Part shown: positions 59,249 to 64,000 of the stretch, piece after piece
How the letters are laid out: each line of letters begins with the position of its first letter
How positions within the stretch are numbered: position 1 is the first letter of the stretch
DNA from: Catenulispora sp. GP43
GTDB taxonomy: Bacteria; Actinomycetota; Actinomycetes; Streptomycetales; Catenulisporaceae
Assembly: GCF_041260665.1 (NCBI RefSeq)
Contig: NZ_JBGCCT010000003.1
Span: 590,463 to 654,462 of the forward strand
Direction of reading: 5' to 3'
Length of the DNA: 64,000 nt
Notes under the pieces: model-generated
Database searches by the model: none
Seen by the model: only the letters and a program-made list of their open reading frames with translations
Told to the model about the DNA's origin: nothing
Position numbers and translations under genes: made by a program

Positions 59249-61486
59249 TTAAGCGATCGGCACTCGTTGGCGCGCATACGCCGGTGCCGGAGCCGGTTCG
59301 GCGGACTTCTCCAGAGCCAGGCCCGGGACCCACCGCAGCGCCCGCGGCAGCTTCCAGTTCCGCTCGCCCAGCACGCTCATGATCGCCGGGACCAGCAGGC
59401 CGCGCACCAGCGTGGCGTCGATCGCGACCGCGACCGCCATGCCGATGCCGACCATCTTCATCGGCGCGAACGGCATGAAGGCGAACAGGGAGAACACCGC
59501 CACCATGATCATCGCCGCGCTGCTCACCACCCCGGAGGACGAGCTGACGCCCTTGACCACGGCCTGCTTCGTCGGCACGCCCCGCAGCCGCAGCTCCCGG
59601 ATCCGGCTGAGGATGAACACGTGGTAGTCCATGGACAGCCCGAACAAGATCACGAACATGAACAGCGGCAGCCAGGAGATCACCGCGCCGTAGGACTGGA
59701 AGCCGAGCTGCTTCTCCAGGTGCCCGTCCTGGAAGATCCACTTCACCACGCCGTACGAGGCGCCGACCGACAGCAGGTTCACCGCGATGGCGGTCAGCGG
59801 GATCGCCAGGGAGCGGAAGGCCGCGACCATCAGCACGAAGGCGAGCAGCAGCACGAAGCCGATGACGATCGGGGTGGTGCTGTGCAGCCGGTCGCCGAAG
59901 TCGGTCTGGCCGGCCGACTGGCCGCCGACGTTGTATTCGATGCCGGGGACGTGGCCGAGGGTCGCGGGCAGCACCTGGCTGCGCAGGTTCTTCAGCGCGG
60001 CCGCGGAGGCGCTGTCCGCGCCGTCGCCGGCCAGCGGGATCGAGATGGCCTGGTAGCTGCCGTCGGCGCTGGTCTGGGTGGTCACCTGGGAGCCGTTGGG
60101 GAGCATCCGCTCCATCGCGGCGACCTCGCCGGTGAACGCGGGGCCCTTCAGTACGCTCGGGTCGCCGTGCACCAGCAGCTGCGCCGGCGCGGGTCCGCCC
60201 GGGAACGCCGTCTGCATGCGCTCCAGCGTCTGGCTGATCGGCTTGCCGTGGGTCAGCTCGACGCCGCCCGGGTCCTTGGCCTTCAGCCCGGTGCCGGGGA
60301 TCGCCAGGGCGAGCAGGGCCAGCAGGGCCGGAACGCCCCACAGCAGCGGACGCTTCACGACGTGCCGCACCAGGAAGTTCCAGAACCGCGACTCGCTCGC
60401 CACCGTGCGGCGCTTGCCCAGCAGCGGCATCCGGCCCTTGTCGATCTTGTCGCCGAGCCAGGACAGCATCGCCGGGACCACGGTGACCGAGCCCAGCATC
60501 GCCATGCCGACGACCAGGATCGTGCCCACGGACCATCCGGAGAAGGCGTCCATCCCGGTGAGGAACAGACCGCCGAGGCAGGCCATCACGGTCAGGCCGG
60601 AGACCACGATGGACCGGCCCGAGGTGCGCGCCGCGATCCGCAGCGCCTCGCGCGGCGAGCGGCCCAGGGCGCGTTCCTCGCGTTCGCGGCGGATGTAGAA
60701 GAGCGAGTAGTCGACGCCGACGGCCATGCCGATCAGGAGCACCACCGAGGACGTGCTGTCGCTGATCGGCACCCAGTGGCCGGGGATCGCCATCAGCGAG
60801 ATGCCCGCGACCACCGCGGTCAGCGCCAGGAGTAGCGGGATCGAGGCGGCGACCAGTGCGCCGAACACGATCAGCAGCAGGATCAGGGTGACCGGGACCG
60901 AGCTGTACTCCGCGCGCTGCAGGCCGGTGGAGATGATGTCGTTGATCGTCTTGTTGACCGATGCCGAGCCGGCTTCCTCGACGCGGAGTCCGGGATGCGA
61001 CGCCTGGATCTGCGCGACAGTCGCCAAAGGCTTGGCCACGGTCTTGTCGGCGTCGTCCTTGTTCCCGGCGACCACGAAGGTGACCAGCGCGGAGCGTCCG
61101 TCCTTGGAGACCAGTGCCTTGGTCTCCGCGGCGTTGTCCAGCGGGGAGCGGACCTGGATCGCGGAGCCCGGGATCGCGCGCAGCGCCGCGGCGACGTCCG
61201 CGACGCCGCGACGGAAGTCCGCGTCGGAGGCGAAAGCCGTACCCGACCGGCTCTGCACGAGCACGCTCTCCGTCTGCTGGGAGATCCCGGAGACGTCGAG
61301 AGCGCGCTCCGCGCGGCCGGCCTCGCCGGGGTCGTAGGTGGTCTTCTTGGCGCCGGAGGCCATTCCGCCGATCACTACCGCGGCGATGATCAGGATGAGC
61401 CAGCCGAAGACGGTGGTCTTGCGGTGGCGGGCACTCCAGCCCGCCACCCGTTCCACCACAGGCGGGCGTGCTGTTAGCGTGGGCAT
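59249..61486 (-). CDS. MMPL-family RND transporter
   Basis: 745 residues with the two-half RND plan: one membrane segment near residue 25 (TTVFGWLILIIAAVVIGGMA), a first outer domain, five segments (about 170-330, including VVLLIGMAVGVDYSLFYIRRERE), one before the second outer domain (PLLWGVPALLALLALAIPG, about residue 365), then five more (about 520-715, with FVILFGLSMDYHVFILSRIRE). The GMAVGVDYS and GLSMDYHVF motifs are the proton-relay Asp/Tyr pairs of MMPL proteins. ATG 61486 is chosen for its SD GGAGGGG. It exports lipids or drugs; substrate unknown. Confidence 0.93.
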   Translation of the reverse strand: MPTLTARPPVVERVAGWSARHRKTTVFGWLILIIAAVVIGGMASGAKKTTYDPGEAGRAERALDVSGISQQTESVLVQSRSGTAFASDADFRRGVADVAAALRAIPGSAIQVRSPLDNAAETKALVSKDGRSALVTFVVAGNKDDADKTVAKPLATVAQIQASHPGLRVEEAGSASVNKTINDIISTGLQRAEYSSVPVTLILLLIVFGALVAASIPLLLALTAVVAGISLMAIPGHWVPISDSTSSVVLLIGMAVGVDYSLFYIRREREERALGRSPREALRIAARTSGRSIVVSGLTVMACLGGLFLTGMDAFSGWSVGTILVVGMAMLGSVTVVPAMLSWLGDKIDKGRMPLLGKRRTVASESRFWNFLVRHVVKRPLLWGVPALLALLALAIPGTGLKAKDPGGVELTHGKPISQTLERMQTAFPGGPAPAQLLVHGDPSVLKGPAFTGEVAAMERMLPNGSQVTTQTSADGSYQAISIPLAGDGADSASAAALKNLRSQVLPATLGHVPGIEYNVGGQSAGQTDFGDRLHSTTPIVIGFVLLLAFVLMVAAFRSLAIPLTAIAVNLLSVGASYGVVKWIFQDGHLEKQLGFQSYGAVISWLPLFMFVILFGLSMDYHVFILSRIRELRLRGVPTKQAVVKGVSSSSGVVSSAAMIMVAVFSLFAFMPFAPMKMVGIGMAVAVAIDATLVRGLLVPAIMSVLGERNWKLPRALRWVPGLALEKSAEPAPAPAYARQRVPIA

Positions 61487-61558
61487 GAGAGATCCCCTCC
61501 ATGGCTGAGCCATCGATGTGTGAGAGCTGACGTGACTTGGTGGTGCGGGGTCCTGCCA

Positions 61559-61598
61559 GGCCGGGCGGATGCTGCAACATCTGCCCGGCCCGTTTTTT
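61559..61598 (+). terminator. hairpin with T6 tract
   Basis: 13-bp stem with one G-T pair (GGCCGGGCGGATG / CATCTGCCCGGCC), 6-nt loop, then CG and TTTTTT on the plus strand. Both neighbouring genes are on the minus strand, so the T-tract would stop antisense transcripts; the hairpin may still end the operon above. Confidence 0.6.
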
Positions 61599-61602
61599 CG
61601 GC

Positions 61603-62388
61603 TCAGCCGCCTGCTGACGTGCTCAAGGGGCCGGGGGCTTCCAGAACCCGCCGCGCCGCGGCCATCGGGTCGCGTTTGGTGACCACGGCCCGCACGGTGT
61701 TCGCGTGCACCCGCGCGGTCGCCACCAGGACGTAGTTCCAGGCCAGCAGCAGGACCAGGGAGGCGACTGCTGCAACAGTCGCGGACAGGTCACTGCCGAT
61801 CCAGAAGCCGATGGCGTCCTTGCCGTGAGGGCCGTTCGGGAAGTAGCCGTACTCGAGGCCGTGATAATGACGGCCGTTGAAGCCGCGCGGGATGTAGCGG
61901 TACCAGATCGGGACGGTGACGCCTCCCAGGAACGCCATCCAGATCGTCCAGACGACGGTGTCCAGGATGAACAGGGGGAGGGCCAGGAGAGTGAAGTATG
62001 AGAGCCCCCGCTGGGTGATCCGGTCCCTCCACACCGCCTTGAGCGTCGGGAAGAAGCCCTCCGCGGTCTCCACCGGCGGCAGCGCGGGGAGCCCTTCGGG
62101 GATCACCGCACGGGCCCGGCCGCGCTCCAGGACGACACAGCCGCGGATGAAGTAGGCGCTGCCGATGAGCAACGGCAGGCCGGCCCAGATGATCACCAGC
62201 GCCGCGGACGTCACCGTGATGGTGGTGATCACGCAGAACAAAGCCAGACAGACGACGAGCGAGCTCAGCAGATACCAGGCCGACGCCCAGACACCGCCGG
62301 AGAACAACATGCGGAGCGGGTTGCGGTACATCCGCAGGCGCTTCCATATAGGAGTCCCGTAGAGAGACGCCATGTCTTCGGTGTTCAT
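61603..62388 (-). CDS. multi-pass membrane protein with sensor-like domain
   Basis: 261 residues with four main membrane segments (ASAWYLLSSLVVCLALFCVI, LVIIWAGLPLLIGSAYFIRG, LLALPLFILDTVVWTIWMAF, LVLLLAWNYVLVATARVH) and a loop containing WYRYIPRGFNGRHYHGLEYGYFPNGPHGKDAIGFW. This layout is like the sensor domain found in front of actinobacterial histidine kinases, but no kinase follows. ATG 62388 overlaps the upstream stop (ATGA). It is the last gene of a three-gene operon with an HTH regulator and a PspB-like protein. Confidence 0.75.
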   Translation of the reverse strand: MNTEDMASLYGTPIWKRLRMYRNPLRMLFSGGVWASAWYLLSSLVVCLALFCVITTITVTSAALVIIWAGLPLLIGSAYFIRGCVVLERGRARAVIPEGLPALPPVETAEGFFPTLKAVWRDRITQRGLSYFTLLALPLFILDTVVWTIWMAFLGGVTVPIWYRYIPRGFNGRHYHGLEYGYFPNGPHGKDAIGFWIGSDLSATVAAVASLVLLLAWNYVLVATARVHANTVRAVVTKRDPMAAARRVLEAPGPLSTSAGG

Positions 62389-62657
62389 TCGACGCTCCTG
62401 AGCATCCGCTCGATCTCGCCGACCTTCAGATCCAGGGCCTGCAGTTCGGTGAGCAACTGGTCCTGCTTCTCCACCGCCTCTTCCGCGAGCTTGCGGTAGG
62501 CGGCGAACGCGACAGCGTCGGCGCGGTGCTTCTGCAACTGGAAGAACGACACGATGCTGACCGCGATCGCCGTGAAGATGATCGCGATGATCACCACCGC
62601 GATGATCCCCCCGTTGGAACCTCCGCCCCCGCTGGCGAGCACGACTCCCGTATTCAT
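62385..62657 (-). CDS. small PspB-like membrane protein
   Basis: 90 residues: one N-terminal membrane segment (IIAVVIIAIIFTAIAVSIVSFF, about residues 17-38) and a cytoplasmic coiled coil (LAEEAVEKQDQLLTELQALD to the C-terminus). The plan is that of phage-shock protein B. ATG 62657 overlaps the stop of the HTH gene by 4 nt, and its own stop overlaps the next start, so all three are coupled. Function is not proven. Confidence 0.65.
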   Translation of the reverse strand: MNTGVVLASGGGGSNGGIIAVVIIAIIFTAIAVSIVSFFQLQKHRADAVAFAAYRKLAEEAVEKQDQLLTELQALDLKVGEIERMLRSVE

Positions 62658-63025
62658 CCCTTTCCACCCTTCGTGTTCGCGTCGGGCGCGGGTTCCGCGT
62701 CCCGGGCCACCGTCTCGGCGATCGTCTCCGCGTCGAGCGTCAGCGCGAACGGCATGAGCTCGAAGTACTTCATGGCCTTGCCGTCGTCGGACAGCTCCAG
62801 TTGGCCGGTCACCATGCCGGCCGTCTCGAGCCGCTCCAGATGCATGTAGAGCAGTGCCCGGGACAGTCCCAGCCGGCGGGCCAGTTCGCTGACGTGGAGG
62901 CGTTCCCCTGCTTGAGCCGAGCGGTACAGCTCCGCGACGATGCGCAGCCGCTGGGCGTGGCCCACAGCGCCCAGCTTCGCGAGCAGTTCCTCGGTGTTCA
63001 GGGTGTCCTCCTCGTTCGCTATCAC
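62654..63025 (-). CDS. winged-helix (ArsR/MarR-like) regulator
   Basis: About 123 residues from GTG 63025. The winged HTH is at LLAKLGAVGHAQRLRIVAELYR and VSELARRLGLSRALLYMHLERLETAGMV, and a beta hairpin (LELSDDGKAMKYFELMPFAL) follows. The start is unclear: GTG 63025 has no SD, while GAGGAGG lies 5 nt before a CTG codon at 63001 that would begin LNTEELLAKLG. It heads the PspB-like/sensor operon and probably represses it. Confidence 0.78.
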   Translation of the reverse strand: MIANEEDTLNTEELLAKLGAVGHAQRLRIVAELYRSAQAGERLHVSELARRLGLSRALLYMHLERLETAGMVTGQLELSDDGKAMKYFELMPFALTLDAETIAETVARDAEPAPDANTKGGKG

Positions 63026-63038
63026 CTGTAAGCCGAGA

Positions 63039-63066
63039 CTGACAGGTGCCTGACGCAACTGTCAAG
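63039..63066 (-). promoter_or_regulatory. promoter and inverted repeat of the HTH operon
   Basis: TTGACA (63060-63065, minus strand) with a weak -10 17 nt on, flanked by inverted half-sites CTGACAG (63039-63045) and CTGTCAAG (63059-63066). A likely autoregulatory site for the winged-helix protein. Confidence 0.4.
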
Positions 63067-63114
63067 TGTCCGCATCAGACCCCTTCGGCCCTCCCCTGCC
63101 TTACACTGGAGGGC

Positions 63115-63306
63115 ATGAGCGAGAACTCGGGCTGGGACGCCGACGAGCGCGTCGTGGACTGGGACGAGCTGTTCGGGGACGTGCTGCCCGAGCAGACCAT
63201 GGACGATCTCGGCGATCGAGACCCGTCTTCGACCTCCGGCGCCGGCGGCGACACCGCCCGGCTGATGGAGCTGCTGGCGGACCGGCCGCCGCACTACGAG
63301 GACTGA
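63115..63306 (+). CDS. small acidic hypothetical protein
   Basis: 63 residues, strongly acidic: WDADERVVDWDELFGDVLPE, then a linker and ARLMELLADRPPHYED. No family is recognised. TACACT (63102-63107) ends 7 nt before ATG 63115 and GGAGGG lies between, so either leaderless or SD-led translation is possible. It is the last gene before the rRNA leader. The conserved-looking Trp-Asp motif and position suggest a real gene rather than a chance frame. Confidence 0.65.
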   Translation: MSENSGWDADERVVDWDELFGDVLPEQTMDDLGDRDPSSTSGAGGDTARLMELLADRPPHYED

Positions 63307-63340
63307 ACCGACCGGATTAGCCCGCCCGGGATCAGGGAGC

Positions 63341-63369
63341 TTGACATGGGCCCGGGCGCAGACTAAGTT
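63341..63369 (+). promoter_or_regulatory. strong promoter P1 of the rRNA leader
   Basis: TTGACA-N17-TAAGTT, consensus -35 and spacing. Confidence 0.75.
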
Positions 63370-63644
63370 TTCACGACGTTGCCCCTTCGGGACGCGCCGC
63401 GCGAGCGGGCGATCACCCGGGGTGATCTTCAGCAGGAGCCCATTCGAACATCAAGTCGTCGCCCTTCGGGCGTCGGCATCGTCGTGGTCTCCTGGTGTCG
63501 GGATATTGGATATCTCAGCCAAACGGCCGGCGAACGGCCGATTTGGAGGGGGAAACAAGTACCGATACAGTTCTGGAGCACCGCAGCGGAACGCAAGTTC
63601 CGAAGCGGACTGAAGGCCAGGTGGAAGCGCAAGACGCGGAAACG

Positions 63645-63658
63645 ATCTGCTAAGATCG
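63645..63658 (+). promoter_or_regulatory. extended -10 promoter element, first copy
   Basis: GATCTGCTAAGATC: an extended -10 (TGC-TAAGAT) inside a GATCT/AGATC palindrome. No clear -35. Confidence 0.6.
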
Positions 63659-63724
63659 GAAATGCGAAAGGCGGGGAAACCAGCCGGAAGTGAAAATCGC
63701 AAGAAATTGCGAAAGCCGCGGAGG

Positions 63725-63738
63725 ATCTGCTAAGATCT
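63725..63738 (+). promoter_or_regulatory. extended -10 promoter element, second copy
   Basis: Identical GATCTGCTAAGATC 80 bp downstream of the first copy, here with TTGCGA 18 nt upstream as a -35. Confidence 0.65.
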
Positions 63739-63839
63739 AAAGCGAAGCAAGATAAAAGAAAAACAGCAAGACCTGACAACGCCGGGTCGCAGCCGATCGG
63801 AACGAAGGTTCCGGGACGAGTGGTTCGGGCGTCTGTTTC

Positions 63840-63858
63840 TTGAGAACTCAACAGTGTG
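63840..63858 (+). promoter_or_regulatory. conserved actinobacterial rRNA leader motif
   Basis: TTGAGAACTCAACAGTGTG, preceded by TGTTTC, matches the box found upstream of 16S genes in streptomycetes and mycobacteria, linked to antitermination and processing. Confidence 0.8.
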
Positions 63859-64000
63859 CCGATTAATTTCGATGCCATGCGACCTCGGTCCTGCGCTCCT
63901 TGTGAGCGATGGTCCGAGTGTCTTGAACACATGGTTGGTAGACGACTCCCGACCCCCGTCGGGATGTTCGGTCTACTTGCCAGGTGACTCTTCTGACACC

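Larger units (their letters stand above)
63307..64000 (+). other. rRNA operon promoter and leader region
   Basis: 694 nt without a protein gene; it is clearly lower in GC than the rest of the window. It contains several promoters and the leader motif described below; the 16S rRNA start is not reached. Confidence 0.8.

Noticed and set aside
63307..64000. 16S rRNA gene start
   Set aside because: The conserved GAGTTTGATC start sequence is not present; the window ends in the leader.
1..64000. CRISPR arrays, insertion sequences, prophage or integrated elements
   Set aside because: No regularly spaced repeats, transposase, integrase or flanking direct repeats were seen; the tRNA-Arg at 52875 has no attached integrase.

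Overview
The window is a high-GC actinobacterial chromosome segment. Supporting traits are the GC content, F420 cofactor genes, SigE-family ECF sigma factors, a LysM-BTAD/CpaF module, a DUF5302 protein, an rRNA leader of actinobacterial type, and many starts that look leaderless (a TAnnnT-like -10 box 6-7 nt before the start codon with no Shine-Dalgarno). A filamentous or streptomycete-like actinobacterium fits. I cannot name a genus from sequence alone.

Region 1 (1-36 kb) is a catabolic island. It encodes three AMP-forming acyl-CoA ligases (one FadD3-like), an unusual ADP-forming-type acyl-CoA synthetase, two enoyl-CoA hydratase-family proteins, a two-subunit acyl-CoA dehydrogenase, a lipid-transfer-protein thiolase/aldolase with its DUF35 partner, several SDRs, a zinc alcohol dehydrogenase, a cyclase-family hydrolase, an HsaB-like flavin reductase, three luciferase-like (LLM) oxidoreductases and the F420-precursor synthase FbiC. 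The set resembles mycobacterial steroid side-chain and ring catabolism, but no KstR/KstR2-type operator is seen. Instead, a 17-bp palindrome, (A/T)CTGAC-N5-GTCAG, lies just upstream of nearly every start in the island: eight clear copies and three degenerate ones, one of them over the start codon of a TetR gene at 13.0 kb. I infer a TetR-controlled regulon for an unidentified alicyclic or steroid/terpenoid-like substrate, with F420 supply encoded alongside. Unrelated blocks sit inside the island without operators: a secreted protein and sigma/anti-sigma pair (5-7 kb), a large membrane protein (18.7-20.7 kb) and a Tad-like LysM-BTAD/CpaF/TadZ module (23.8-29.8 kb).

Region 2 (36-47.4 kb) holds an FAD oxidoreductase, a YgiB/YgiC-like pair whose second gene is frameshifted, purU, a second ECF sigma/membrane-protein pair, and a TetR divergent from an M24 peptidase - EphD-like hydrolase/SDR fusion - metal-dependent hydrolase operon. 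That operon has its own GAC-N5-GTC operator on a leaderless promoter. A Cds1-like cysteine desulfhydrase follows.

Region 3 (47.4-63.3 kb) is envelope and housekeeping: a PKD/CWB2 surface protein with a small PKD-like companion, a polysaccharide deacetylase lipoprotein, a ThrE exporter, tRNA-Arg(CCU), a Ser/Thr kinase with a beta-propeller sensor, a universal stress protein, a third ECF sigma, a rhomboid-like protein, an ECF41 sigma factor next to the remnant of its SDR partner, an MMPL transporter, and a three-gene HTH/PspB-like/membrane operon.

Region 4 (63.3-64 kb) is the promoter and leader region of an rRNA operon. The 16S gene itself is not reached before the window ends.
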